Source: Streptomyces tsukubensis
GTDB lineage: Bacteria; Actinomycetota; Actinomycetes; Streptomycetales; Streptomycetaceae
Assembly (NCBI RefSeq): GCF_003932715.1
Contig: NZ_CP020700.1
Location: 3,990,501 to 4,054,500, forward strand
Direction: 5' to 3'
Length of the DNA: 64,000 nucleotides
In this document: positions 41,108 through 49,888 of the stretch, one piece after another
Layout of the letters: the number at the start of each line of letters is the position of its first letter
Numbering within the stretch: the stretch's first letter is position 1
Translations under genes and position numbers: made by a program
Notes under the pieces: model-generated
Told to the model about the DNA's origin: nothing
What the model saw: only the letters and a program-made list of their open reading frames with translations
The model's database searches: none

Positions 41108-41611
41108 GCCCGGGCGGTGCCGGGTGGGCCGGAAAGCTCGGGTGACTGCGTCACGAAGAGTGATACCCCCTGTTGTGGCGTGGTACGCCTGCCGGTTCGC
41201 CTGCCGCTCGGCTCGACTCGACTCCTGAGCCGGGCCCCCGGGCCCGGGCCGGTTGCCCCGGCTCCCCCGGGGCGCGCTTGCTGGATTCGGGTGCGCCGCC
41301 GGACCGCCGGAGCCTCCGGCCCGCCCTGTCCGCCGGACCCACAGGGCTGCCGGGAGCCGGTCCGGCTTCCGGATCCACAGAGTCGCGGTCCCGTGGTCCC
41401 GGGAGCGGCCTCGGCCATCGGCCCCGTAAGCCGCCGTCCTTCCCGTCCCCGGGCGCCCGCCCTCGTCGCCGGGAGCGGTCAGGCCCTGGTACCTCCGCAG
41501 CCCGTACCCCTGTACGTCCCGCAGGGCCGCCCCCGGCAGCCGGTCTCCGGCGCCTTCCGCCGGTACGCCCCCGGGCCGCCCCCCGACGGCACCCCCTGCC
41601 CGAGCCGGAGG
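41108..41611. other. Long non-coding gap between the PNPOx-like gene and the response regulator gene
   Basis: These roughly 500 bases are very GC-rich. They contain no frame with gene-like codon use and no clear RNA gene. A CCGGGCCCCCGGGCCCGG-like palindromic run occurs near 41230-41255. Confidence 0.5.
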
Positions 41612-42310
41612 CTAGTACGTCCCGGACGGGGACGAGGACCTGCCCTCCGCCTGGAGCCGGGCCACGTACGCCGCCGCCTGCGAGCGCCGCTCCATGCCCA
41701 GCTTGCTGAGCAGGCTCGACACATAGTTCTTGATGGTCTTCTCGGCCAGGTGCAGCCGCTCGCCGATCGCGCGGTTGGTCATGCCCTCCCCGATCAGGTC
41801 GAGGATCCGCCGCTCCTGCTCCGTCAGCGAGGCGATCTTGTCGTCCCGTTTGGGACCGCCGTCCCGCAGCCGGGCGAGGACCCGCGCGGTGGCCACCGGA
41901 TCCAGCAGGGAGCGCCCCGCCGCCACATCACGGACCGCCGACAGCAGCTCATTGCCCCGGATCGCCTTCAGCACATATCCCGAAGCGCCCGCCATGATGG
42001 CGTCGAAAAGCGCCTCGTCGTCCGCGAAGGACGTCAGCATCAGGCATTTGATGGACTCGTCCTGGGAACGGATCTCCCGGCAGACCTCCACCCCGCTGCC
42101 GTCCGGAAGCCGGACGTCCAGCACGGCGACATCGGGCCGCGTCGCCGGAATCCGGGCGAGGGCGTCCTCGGCCGTCCCGGCCTCGCCGACGACGACGATG
42201 TCGTCCTCGACCGAGAGCAGTTCATGAACGCCCCGGCGGACGACTTCATGATCATCGAGTAGGAATACGGTGATTTTTCCTTCTTCGCGCACGCTTGCAG
42301 TCTCACACAT
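41612..42310 (-). CDS. devR: NarL-family response regulator of the DevR/DosR type
   Basis: The 232-residue protein has a receiver domain with the acidic pocket VFLLDDHEVVRRG and the phosphoacceptor Asp in VAVLDVRLPDGSG (near residue 61), Thr/Ser in MLTSFADDE and Lys in YVLKAI. The LuxR-type output domain reads LTEQERRILDLIGEGMTNRA, then LHLAEKTIKNYVSSLLSKLG and MERRSQAA. The segment AEKT.KNYVS.LL.KLGMERR.QAA is the hallmark of DevR/DosR. No histidine kinase is adjacent. A matching box upstream of the neighbouring PNPOx gene suggests a hypoxia- or nitric-oxide-responsive circuit. The start could instead be the GTG at 42292. Confidence 0.88.
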   Translation of the reverse strand: MCETASVREEGKITVFLLDDHEVVRRGVHELLSVEDDIVVVGEAGTAEDALARIPATRPDVAVLDVRLPDGSGVEVCREIRSQDESIKCLMLTSFADDEALFDAIMAGASGYVLKAIRGNELLSAVRDVAAGRSLLDPVATARVLARLRDGGPKRDDKIASLTEQERRILDLIGEGMTNRAIGERLHLAEKTIKNYVSSLLSKLGMERRSQAAAYVARLQAEGRSSSPSGTY

Positions 42311-42427
42311 CGACTCTTCCCGTGCCCCGGGTGGCCGGGATACCGTGCGGTTGTTCCCGGCGGTTCACCAGGCCGCCATCCATGGCCGCGTCCAAGGCCC
42401 TGACCAGTGATTGTTCCCCCGGTGCCG

Positions 42428-42480
42428 CCCCATTTCGCGATTTACTTGGAAATCCAAGCAAAAATGCAGGTCAAATGGGG
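42428..42480. promoter_or_regulatory. Nested inverted repeats upstream of bkd cluster 2
   Basis: In an AT-richer stretch, CTTGGA-AA-TCCAAG (42445-42458) is nested between outer arms CCCCATTT (42428-42435) and AAATGGGG (42473-42480). The site is 198 bases before the bkdA start and 118 bases before the divergent response regulator gene. It is a plausible operator for either. The paa-type operator found before cluster 1 is absent here. Confidence 0.5.
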
Positions 42481-42677
42481 TTTCGCAGGAATGAGGGACA
42501 CTGGGTAACGTGCTGAGGACAGGGCGCTCGCCGGGGCACCTGTCACGTCTGTTCCCGGCACCGCACCCACCCCGTGCGGGGAGCGGGAGCGGACGAGCCT
42601 CCCCGGCCTCCTGAGGCCCGGGGCGACCCCAGCCTCCCGGCGAACCCGGGGGACCGGACAGACGGAGGAGCACGCAC

Positions 42678-43883
42678 GTGACCGTGGAGAGCACTGCCGC
42701 CCGGAAACCGCGGAGGACCGGCGGCACCAAGCGCGTGAGCGCCGCGAAGAAGGCACAGCCGGCCCGGCCGGGGCCTTCCGAGCCGCAGCTCGTTCAGTTG
42801 CTGAACCCCGAGGGGGAGCGCGTCCCGCACCCCGATTTCGATCTCGACCCGACGCCCGAAGAGCTGCGCGGCTACTACCGGGACATGGTCCTGACCCGCC
42901 GCTTCGACGCCGAGGCCACCGCCCTCCAGCGCCAGGGCGAGCTGGGCCTGTGGGCGTCCCTGCTGGGCCAGGAGGCCGCGCAGATCGGCTCCGGCCGGGC
43001 CCTGCGCGACGACGACTACGTCTTCCCGACCTACCGCGAGCACGGCGTCGCCTGGTGCCGCGGAGTCGACCCGACGAATCTGCTGGGCATGTTCCGCGGC
43101 GTCAACAACGGCGGCTGGGACCCCAGGAGCAACAACTTCCACCTCTACACCATCGTGATCGGTTCGCAGACGCTGCACGCCACCGGCTACGCGATGGGCA
43201 TCACCAAGGACGGCGCCGATTCCGCCGTGATCGCCTACTTCGGCGACGGTGCCTCCAGCCAGGGCGATGTGGCCGAGTCCTTCACCTTCTCCGCGGTCTA
43301 CAACGCGCCCGTCGTCTTCTTCTGCCAGAACAACCAGTGGGCGATCTCGGAGCCCACCGAACGCCAGACCCGGGTGCCGCTCTACCAGCGCGCCCAGGGT
43401 TACGGCTTCCCCGGCGTCCGCGTCGACGGCAACGACGTCCTCGCCTGTCTCGCCGTCACCCGCTGGGCGCTGGAGCGGGCCCGCCGCGGCGAAGGCCCCA
43501 CCCTGGTCGAGGCCTTCACCTACCGCATGGGCGCGCACACCACCTCCGACGACCCCACCAAGTACCGCGCCGACGACGAGCGCGCCGCCTGGGAGGCCAA
43601 GGACCCGATCCTGCGGCTCCGCCGCCATCTGGAGCGGGAGGGCCACGCGGACGAGGCCTTCTTCGCCGCGCTGGAGGAGGAGAGCGACGTCCTCGCCAAG
43701 CGGGTGCGGGAGGCCGTGCGGTCGATGCCCGACCCCGACCCGATGGCGATGTTCGACAACGTCTACGCGGACGGGCACGCGCTCGTCGACGAGGAGCGCG
43801 CCCAGTTCGCCGCGTACCAGGCGTCCTTCGCGGACGCCCCCGGCCACGCGACCGGCACCGACGCGCACGGAGAGGGGCACTGA
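42678..43883 (+). CDS. bkdA: Branched-chain 2-oxoacid dehydrogenase E1 alpha subunit, cluster 2
   Basis: The 401-residue E1 alpha has a basic N-terminal tail rich in Lys, Arg and Ala. It then has GLWASLLGQEAAQIGSGRAL, the ThDP motif YFGDGASSQGDVAESFTFSA...NNQWAIS (about residues 190-225) and YRMGAHTTSDDPTKYR near 280. It decarboxylates branched-chain 2-oxoacids and loads E2. The GTG start has GGAGGAG 7 bases upstream. It ends two bases before the E1 beta GTG. It is clearly divergent from the cluster 1 copy, so the clusters are old paralogues. Confidence 0.93.
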   Translation: MTVESTAARKPRRTGGTKRVSAAKKAQPARPGPSEPQLVQLLNPEGERVPHPDFDLDPTPEELRGYYRDMVLTRRFDAEATALQRQGELGLWASLLGQEAAQIGSGRALRDDDYVFPTYREHGVAWCRGVDPTNLLGMFRGVNNGGWDPRSNNFHLYTIVIGSQTLHATGYAMGITKDGADSAVIAYFGDGASSQGDVAESFTFSAVYNAPVVFFCQNNQWAISEPTERQTRVPLYQRAQGYGFPGVRVDGNDVLACLAVTRWALERARRGEGPTLVEAFTYRMGAHTTSDDPTKYRADDERAAWEAKDPILRLRRHLEREGHADEAFFAALEEESDVLAKRVREAVRSMPDPDPMAMFDNVYADGHALVDEERAQFAAYQASFADAPGHATGTDAHGEGH

Positions 43884-43885
43884 CC

Positions 43886-44866
43886 GTGGCCGTACAGAAA
43901 CTTCCCCTCGCCAAGGCGCTCAACGAATCGCTGCGCACGGCGCTGGAGACCGACCCCAAGGTCCTGATCATGGGTGAGGACGTCGGCAAGCTCGGCGGCG
44001 TCTTCCGGATCACCGACGGGCTCCAGAAGGACTTCGGCGAGGACCGGGTGATCGACACCCCGCTGGCCGAGTCCGGCATCATCGGCACCGCCATCGGGCT
44101 CGCCCTGCGCGGCTACCGCCCGGTCGCCGAGATCCAGTTCGACGGCTTCGTCTTCCCCGCGTACGACCAGATCGTCACCCAGCTCGCGAAGATGCACGCC
44201 CGCGCGCTGGGAGCGGTCAAGCTGCCGGTCGTCGTGCGGATTCCGTACGGCGGCGGGATCGGCGCGGTGGAGCACCACAGCGAATCGCCGGAAGCGCTGT
44301 TCGCCCATGTCGCCGGATTGAAGGTCGTCACGCCGTCGAACGCGTCCGACGCCTACTGGATGCTCCAGCAGGCCATCCAGAGCGACGACCCGGTCATCTT
44401 CTTCGAGCCCAAGCGGCGCTACTGGGACAAGGGCGAGCTGGACACCGAGGCGATCCCCGGACCGCTGCACACCGCCCGGGTGGTGCGCGAGGGCGACCGG
44501 ATCACGCTGGCGGCGTACGGGCCGATGGTGAAGGTCTGTACGGAGGCCGCGGCGGCCGCCGCCGAGGACGGCGTCTCGGTCGAGGTGCTCGATCTGCGGT
44601 CGGTCTCGCCGCTCGACTTCGACACCATCCAGCGGTCGGTCGAGAAGACCGGCAGGCTGGTGGTGGTGCACGAGGCACCGGTGTTCTACGGTTCGGGCGC
44701 GGAGATCGCCGCCCGGATCACGGAGCGCTGCTTCTACCACCTGGAGGCACCGGTGCTGAGGGTCGGCGGTTTCCACGCCCCCTACCCGCCGGCGCGGCTG
44801 GAGGAGGAGTACCTGCCGGGTCTGGACCGGGTGCTCGACGCCGTCGACCGCGCGCTGGCGTACTGA
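43886..44866 (+). CDS. bkdB: Branched-chain 2-oxoacid dehydrogenase E1 beta subunit, cluster 2
   Basis: The 326-residue protein has MGEDVGKLGGVFRITDGLQK, DTPLAESGIIGTAIGLALRG, RIPYGGGIGAVEHHSESPEA, the C-terminal VEVLDLRSVSPLD and VVVHEAP. It is the standard transketolase-type beta subunit, without the Thr/Ala-rich N-terminal tail of the cluster 1 copy. The GTG at 43886 has AGAGGGG 8 bases upstream, straddling the end of bkdA. Confidence 0.95.
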   Translation: MAVQKLPLAKALNESLRTALETDPKVLIMGEDVGKLGGVFRITDGLQKDFGEDRVIDTPLAESGIIGTAIGLALRGYRPVAEIQFDGFVFPAYDQIVTQLAKMHARALGAVKLPVVVRIPYGGGIGAVEHHSESPEALFAHVAGLKVVTPSNASDAYWMLQQAIQSDDPVIFFEPKRRYWDKGELDTEAIPGPLHTARVVREGDRITLAAYGPMVKVCTEAAAAAAEDGVSVEVLDLRSVSPLDFDTIQRSVEKTGRLVVVHEAPVFYGSGAEIAARITERCFYHLEAPVLRVGGFHAPYPPARLEEEYLPGLDRVLDAVDRALAY

Positions 44867-44888
44867 GGAACGAGGGAGTGCCGAGATC

Positions 44889-46400
44889 ATGACGGAGAAC
44901 GCTTCGCGCTTCCGTGAGTTCAAGATGCCCGATGTGGGCGAGGGACTCACCGAGGCGGAGATCCTCAAGTGGTACGTACAGCCCGGTGACACCGTCACCG
45001 ACGGGCAGGTCGTCTGCGAGGTCGAGACGGCGAAGGCGGCGGTCGAGCTGCCCATCCCGTACGACGGCGTGGTGCACGAGCTGCGCTTCCCGGAGGGCAC
45101 GACGGTCGACGTCGGCCAGGTGATCATCTCCGTGGACGTGGCCCCGGGCACGGCGTCCGGGGAGGCATCCGGGGAGACGGTGGGCGGGGCCGCCTCGGGG
45201 GAGGCCCCCGCCGCACCGGCCACTGCCGCACCGGCCCCCGCGGCGCAGGCTTCTGCCGAAGAGGCGCCGAAGGGGCGTACGCCGGTGCTCGTCGGCTACG
45301 GCGTCACCGAGACGTCCACCCGGCGCAGGCCCCGTAAAACTACGGCCCCCGCCGCGCAGGTGCCGGTCCAGCAGGCCGCCGCCGCGCTCCAGGGAGAGCT
45401 GAACGGCAACGGGACCGGTGCGGGCGGCGGCGGGCTGAACGGCAGCCGGGCCCTCGCCGACGTCCCGCCGGGCGCGCTCGGCCCCCGTCCGCTGGCGAAG
45501 CCGCCGGTACGGAAGCTGGCCAAGGACCTCGGTGTCGATCTGGCGCAGGTCAGGCCCACCGGCCCGGACGGCATCATCACCCGCGACGACGTACGCGCGG
45601 TGGTCGCCGCCCCGGCCCCGGAGACCGCCCCGGCCCCCGCCGGCGAGGTCCTGCCCCCGGTGGCCCCGGTGGCCCCGGTGGCCCCGGTGCAGTCCGGTGC
45701 CCGGGAGACCCGTATCCCGGTCAAGGGGGTACGGAAGGCGACCGCGGCGGCCATGGTCGGCAGTGCCTTCACCGCTCCGCACGTCACCGAGTTCGTCACC
45801 TTCGACATCAGCCGCACGATGAAGCTGGTCGAGGAGTTGAAGACGGATCCGGATCTGGCGGGGGTGCGGGTCAATCCGCTGCTGCTGATCGCCCGGGCGC
45901 TGCTGGTCGCCGTCCGGCGCAACCCCGGGATCAACGCCTCCTGGGACGAGGCCAACCAGGAGATCGTCCAGAAGCACTACGTCAATCTGGGCATCGCCGC
46001 GGCCACCCCGCGCGGTCTGATCGTGCCGAACGTCAAGGACGCCCAGGACAAGACCCTGCCCGAACTGGCCGCCGCCCTCGGTGAACTGGTCTCGGTGGCC
46101 CGGGAGGGGAAGACCACGCCCGCCGCGATGCAGGGCGGCACGATCACCATCACCAACGTCGGTGTCTTCGGCATCGACAGCGGGACCCCGATCCTGAACC
46201 CGGGCGAGTCCGCGATCCTCGCGGTCGGTGCCATCAAGCTCCGGCCCTGGGTCCACAAGGGGAAGGTGAAGCCGCGTCAGGTCACCACGCTGGGGCTGTC
46301 GTTCGACCACCGGCTGATCGACGGTGAACTGGGCTCGCGCTTCCTGGCGGACGTCGCCGCGATCCTGGAGCAGCCGAAGAAGCTGATCACCTGGGTCTGA
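44889..46400 (+). CDS. bkdC: Dihydrolipoamide acyltransferase E2, cluster 2
   Basis: The 503-residue E2 has a lipoyl domain (KMPDVGEGLTEAEILKWYVQ and the lipoyl lysine in EVETAKAAVELP), a long Ala/Pro linker, a subunit-binding domain (KPPVRKLAKDLGVDLAQVRP, about residues 200-235) and a catalytic domain with LSFDHRLIDGELG near the C-terminus. A VAPVAPVAPV repeat sits in the second linker. It follows bkdB after 22 bases. Like cluster 1 it lacks an E3 gene. Confidence 0.94.
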   Translation: MTENASRFREFKMPDVGEGLTEAEILKWYVQPGDTVTDGQVVCEVETAKAAVELPIPYDGVVHELRFPEGTTVDVGQVIISVDVAPGTASGEASGETVGGAASGEAPAAPATAAPAPAAQASAEEAPKGRTPVLVGYGVTETSTRRRPRKTTAPAAQVPVQQAAAALQGELNGNGTGAGGGGLNGSRALADVPPGALGPRPLAKPPVRKLAKDLGVDLAQVRPTGPDGIITRDDVRAVVAAPAPETAPAPAGEVLPPVAPVAPVAPVQSGARETRIPVKGVRKATAAAMVGSAFTAPHVTEFVTFDISRTMKLVEELKTDPDLAGVRVNPLLLIARALLVAVRRNPGINASWDEANQEIVQKHYVNLGIAAATPRGLIVPNVKDAQDKTLPELAAALGELVSVAREGKTTPAAMQGGTITITNVGVFGIDSGTPILNPGESAILAVGAIKLRPWVHKGKVKPRQVTTLGLSFDHRLIDGELGSRFLADVAAILEQPKKLITWV

Positions 46401-46426
46401 GTACCTGGGTCCGAGCACCCTGCTCA

Positions 46427-46474
46427 ACAGCCCGGGGCCCGTGACCAGGCACATGGTCACGGGCCCCGGGCTGT
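46427..46474. terminator. Strong bidirectional terminator after bkd cluster 2
   Basis: A perfect 21-bp stem (arms 46427-46447 and 46454-46474, starting ACAGCCCGGGGCCCGTGACC) closes a GGCACA loop. It lies between convergent genes. Confidence 0.85.
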
Positions 46475-46497
46475 GGTGTGTCACCGGCCGGAAGGCA

Positions 46498-47436
46498 TCA
46501 GTCCTGCTGGGCGCCCGCCGGGAGCGTGCGGAGCTGCATGGTCTTCGCGGTCGTCGACTTGAAGCCGTAGTCCAGGAGCTTCGCGGCGTCCGTGAAGCGG
46601 TCGGTGCCGTTCAGGGCGACACCGATGTACGTCTTGCCGTTACGGGTGGCGGCGAACACCAGGCAGGGGCCGGCAGCCGTGCCCGTACCCGTCTTCACAC
46701 CGACAGCGCCCGAGTAGGAGCCGAGCAGCTTGTTGGTGTTGTACCAGGTGTACGTGCGCTTCTTGCCGTTCGAAGCGGTGGCCACGGCCACGTACTTCGT
46801 CGCCTTGACGACCTCGCGGAAGACCGGGCTCGTGAAGGCGTGGCGGGTCATCAGCGCCATGTCGTTGGCGCTGGTGTAGTTCTGGCCGGCCTGGGAGATG
46901 CCGTCGAAGGAGTCGTACTTGGTGTTCTTCAGGCCGAGCGCGGCGGCCTTGCGGTTCATGCTGCCGATGAACGACTTCGTCCGGGCGGTGGTGTTGCTTC
47001 CGGTGCCGAAGGCGTCCGCGAGGGCGTAGGCGGCGTCGCAGCCGGACGGCAGCATCAGGGCCGACAGCAGCTGCCGGACCGTCAGCACGTCCCCGACCTT
47101 GAGCTGGGCGGAGCTGCCGCCCTTCTTGACGACGTAGTCGGTGTACGTCTTCTTGATGGTGATCTTGCGGTTCAGATTGAGGTTAGGCGAGGTCAGGACC
47201 GTGGCCGCGGTGACGATCTTCGTCGTGCTCGCCATCTGGCGACGGGTGTCCGCGCCCTTCTTGTAGACCGGCTTGCCGCTGGCGAAGTCCAGCATGAAGG
47301 CGCTCTTGGCGCTGACGGTCGGCACCGCCGGGGCGGCCTGCGCGGAGGTCGCGGCGAAGGGGGAAGCGGCGATCAGAAGGCCGCTGGAGAGGACGACGGT
47401 GGCGGCGCGACGGGCGCGCACGCTGCTGAGTATCAA
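46498..47436 (-). CDS. D-alanyl-D-alanine carboxypeptidase/transpeptidase of the Streptomyces K15 type
   Basis: The 312-residue penicillin-binding protein has a signal peptide (RRAATVVLSSGLLIAASPFA, cleavage after AQA). The active-site SxxK is in MASTTKI near residue 70, the second motif is SGCDAAYA near 130, and KTG is in GVKTGTGTAAG near 255. A Cys instead of Asn in the second motif (SGC for SxN) is the peculiarity of the Streptomyces K15 DD-transpeptidase. It should act on cell-wall stem peptides outside the membrane. A TTG start at 47436 was chosen because CGGAG lies 8 bases upstream and it gives a normal signal peptide; longer frames do not. Confidence 0.9.
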   Translation of the reverse strand: MILSSVRARRAATVVLSSGLLIAASPFAATSAQAAPAVPTVSAKSAFMLDFASGKPVYKKGADTRRQMASTTKIVTAATVLTSPNLNLNRKITIKKTYTDYVVKKGGSSAQLKVGDVLTVRQLLSALMLPSGCDAAYALADAFGTGSNTTARTKSFIGSMNRKAAALGLKNTKYDSFDGISQAGQNYTSANDMALMTRHAFTSPVFREVVKATKYVAVATASNGKKRTYTWYNTNKLLGSYSGAVGVKTGTGTAAGPCLVFAATRNGKTYIGVALNGTDRFTDAAKLLDYGFKSTTAKTMQLRTLPAGAQQD

Positions 47437-47719
47437 AAGAAACGCTCCGAAAGGGACGAATGCGTCAATTGCCGTAATGCATAAGGAAAGAAAAGAAAGG
47501 GGGACCCGGGCGGCCGTGAGCCGCAAGGGGTCGCTGGGGTAGACGTTCGTGCGCGCCGAATGGATGCACGGCGCAGTGCCGTTTCTGCGGAAAAGTTTTC
47601 GAGAGCGGGGTGTTCTGCGTCACGGTGCCCCGTGTGGACCGGGTAGCCGTACGGAGGCGCGGGGTCCGCCGGTCGGACGCCCTCTGGGCATGCACCTGTG
47701 TTGTATCTAAGCTGTGCGC

Positions 47720-48370
47720 ATGCCTGCTCCCGCCCCCGTCACCCCCGCCGCCGAACGCGTCTACGTCCATGTCAAGCAGGCCGTACTCGACCGCCGTTAC
47801 GCCGGAGGGACCCTGCTCACCGAAGGCGAACTCGCCGACGAGGTGGGCGTCTCCCGTACCCCCGTCCGGGAGGCGCTGCTCAAACTGGAGGTCGAAGGGC
47901 TGATCAAGCTCTACCCCAAGAAGGGCGCGCTGGTCCTCGCCGTATCGGCGCAGGAGATCGCCGATGTCGTCGAGACCCGGCTGCTGGTCGAGGAGCACGC
48001 CGCGCGGAAGGCCGTCCCCGCATCGCCGCAGCTGCTGGCCCGGCTGGAGCAGCTGCTGGAGCAGCAGAAGCGGCAGGGCGAGGAGGGCGATCTGGCCGCG
48101 GTCGCCGTCACCGACCGCAACTTCCATCTGGAGATCGTCCGCAGCGGCGGCAACGCCATCCTCTCCAAGCTGTACGAGCAGCTCCGCGACCGTCAGCTGC
48201 GGATGGGCGTCGCCGTGATGCACGCGCATCCCGACCGGATCGCCAAGAACGTCGTGGAGCACGGTGAGATCCTCGAAGCGCTGCGGGCGGGCGATCCGGA
48301 GGCGGCCGCCGCGATCATCCACCGGCACGTGGGGTGGTTCAACAGTCTGGCGCGGGGCGACGTCCGATGA
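47720..48370 (+). CDS. GntR-family (FCD) transcriptional regulator
   Basis: The 216-residue protein has a GntR winged helix (LLTEGELADEVGVSRTPVRE, then LLKLEVEGLIKLYPKKGALV) and an all-helical FCD ligand domain (VETRLLVEEHAARK, DRNFHLEIVRSGGN, EHGEILEALRAGD). It overlaps the following MFS gene by ATGA, so regulator and transporter form one unit. The -10-like TATCTAA is only about ten bases before the ATG at 47720, which suggests a leaderless transcript; a GTG at 47714 is the alternative. Confidence 0.9.
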   Translation: MPAPAPVTPAAERVYVHVKQAVLDRRYAGGTLLTEGELADEVGVSRTPVREALLKLEVEGLIKLYPKKGALVLAVSAQEIADVVETRLLVEEHAARKAVPASPQLLARLEQLLEQQKRQGEEGDLAAVAVTDRNFHLEIVRSGGNAILSKLYEQLRDRQLRMGVAVMHAHPDRIAKNVVEHGEILEALRAGDPEAAAAIIHRHVGWFNSLARGDVR

Positions 48371-49695
48371 GCCCGCGGTCCGCCGCGGGCGCCCCCGGTC
48401 CGATATCCCTGCCCGGTGATCCGCCGGGCGGCCGCCGCGCCGCCCTGATCTGGGGCATCGGGGTCTCCGTCTACTGCGTCGCCGTCGTCTTCCGCACGTC
48501 CCTGGGCGTCGCGGGACTCGACGCCGCCGACCGCTTCGGCGTCGGCGCCTCCGCGCTCTCCACCTTCTCCATCCTCCAGCTGCTGGTCTATGCGGGGATG
48601 CAGATCCCCGTGGGCGTCCTGGTCGACCGGCTGGGCACCAAGAGGGTGCTGGCCATCGGGGCGGCCCTGTTCACCCTCGGCCAGCTCGGCTTCGCGCTCT
48701 CCCCCTCGTACGGGACGGCCCTCGCCGCCCGGGTCCTCCTCGGCTGCGGCGACGCGATGACCTTCATCAGCGTGCTCCGGCTGGGCGGGCGCTGGTTCCC
48801 CGCCCGGCGCGGCCCGCTGATCGGACAGATCGCCGCGCTCTTCGGCATGGTCGGGAACCTGGTCTCCACGGTCGTCCTGGCCCGGCTCCTCGACGAACGG
48901 GGCTGGGTCTTCACCTTCGGCGGCAGCTCGGTGGCCGGGGCCGTCGTGCTGGTGCTGGTGCTCTGTTTTCTGAAGGACCATCCGGAGGGGCACGAACCGG
49001 CGCCCGTCCGGCACCGGGGCGCGGGCTCCGTCCGCCGTCAGATCGCCGGCTCCTGGCGGGAACCGGGCACCCGGCTCGGGATGTGGGTCCACTTCACGAC
49101 GCAGTTCCCGGCGATGGTGTTCATGCTGCTCTGGGGCATGCCGTTCCTGGTCGAGGCGGAGGGACTGACGCGGGAGACCGCCGGGGCACTGCTGACGCTC
49201 GTGGTGCTGGTGAGCATGGTGGTGGGGTTGGTGTACGGGCAGATCATCGCGCGCCACCATGCCGCGCGGCTGCCGCTGGCCCTGGGCACGGTCCTGGCCA
49301 CGGCCGTGGTGTGGGGCGCGGTGCTGGCGTACCCCGGTGGCCGGGCCCCGCTCTGGCTGCTGATCACGCTCTGCGCGGTGCTCGGTGCCTGCGGTCCGGC
49401 GTCCATGATCGGCTTCGACTTCGCCCGCCCGGCGAATCCCCCGGAGCGCCAGGGCACGGCGTCGGGGATCGTCAATGTGGGCGGCTTCACCGCGTCCATG
49501 ACCACCCTGCTGGCGATCGGACTGCTCCTCGACAGCAGCGGCGGCGACTATCGGGCCGCGTTCTCCAGCGTCTTCGTCCTGGAGGCGCTGGGCGTCGTGC
49601 AGATCCTCCGCCTGCGCGGCCGGACGGCCCGGCTGGAGCGGGAACGGCTGGTGGCGAGCCGGGTGGAGGCGGTCCACGTACCGGCGAAGGCGTAA
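48367..49695 (+). CDS. Major facilitator superfamily transporter
   Basis: The 442-residue permease has 12 predicted helices. It contains the loop 2-3 motif VGVLVDRLGTKRVLAIGAAL typical of the family, then GRWFPARRGPLIGQIAALFG. It resembles anion or carboxylate MFS carriers; the substrate is unknown. It is translated from an ATG overlapping the GntR stop. The C-terminal tail is short and basic. Confidence 0.88.
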   Translation: MSPRSAAGAPGPISLPGDPPGGRRAALIWGIGVSVYCVAVVFRTSLGVAGLDAADRFGVGASALSTFSILQLLVYAGMQIPVGVLVDRLGTKRVLAIGAALFTLGQLGFALSPSYGTALAARVLLGCGDAMTFISVLRLGGRWFPARRGPLIGQIAALFGMVGNLVSTVVLARLLDERGWVFTFGGSSVAGAVVLVLVLCFLKDHPEGHEPAPVRHRGAGSVRRQIAGSWREPGTRLGMWVHFTTQFPAMVFMLLWGMPFLVEAEGLTRETAGALLTLVVLVSMVVGLVYGQIIARHHAARLPLALGTVLATAVVWGAVLAYPGGRAPLWLLITLCAVLGACGPASMIGFDFARPANPPERQGTASGIVNVGGFTASMTTLLAIGLLLDSSGGDYRAAFSSVFVLEALGVVQILRLRGRTARLERERLVASRVEAVHVPAKA

Positions 49696-49727
49696 CGGAT
49701 CCCGGACCGGCGGCGTGGCGGGCAGCG

Positions 49728-49772
49728 GTATCGCACGGTGCCGTATCGCCCGGTGCTGTATCGCACGGTGCT
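49728..49772. repeat. Three 15-bp direct repeats after the MFS gene
   Basis: GTATCGCACGGTGCC, GTATCGCCCGGTGCT and GTATCGCACGGTGCT follow without spacing, then decay. They lie in the convergent spacer 49696-49888, which holds no gene. Confidence 0.75.
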
Positions 49773-49888
49773 GTGACGCGAGTGCCGGTGCTCGCGCGGG
49801 AGGGTCCCGCCGGACGGCGGGCACGCGCGGGCATCGGACGGCGGCCTCGGGGCGCAGGGCCCGGGGCGCACCGCTCAGGGCAGACCGC

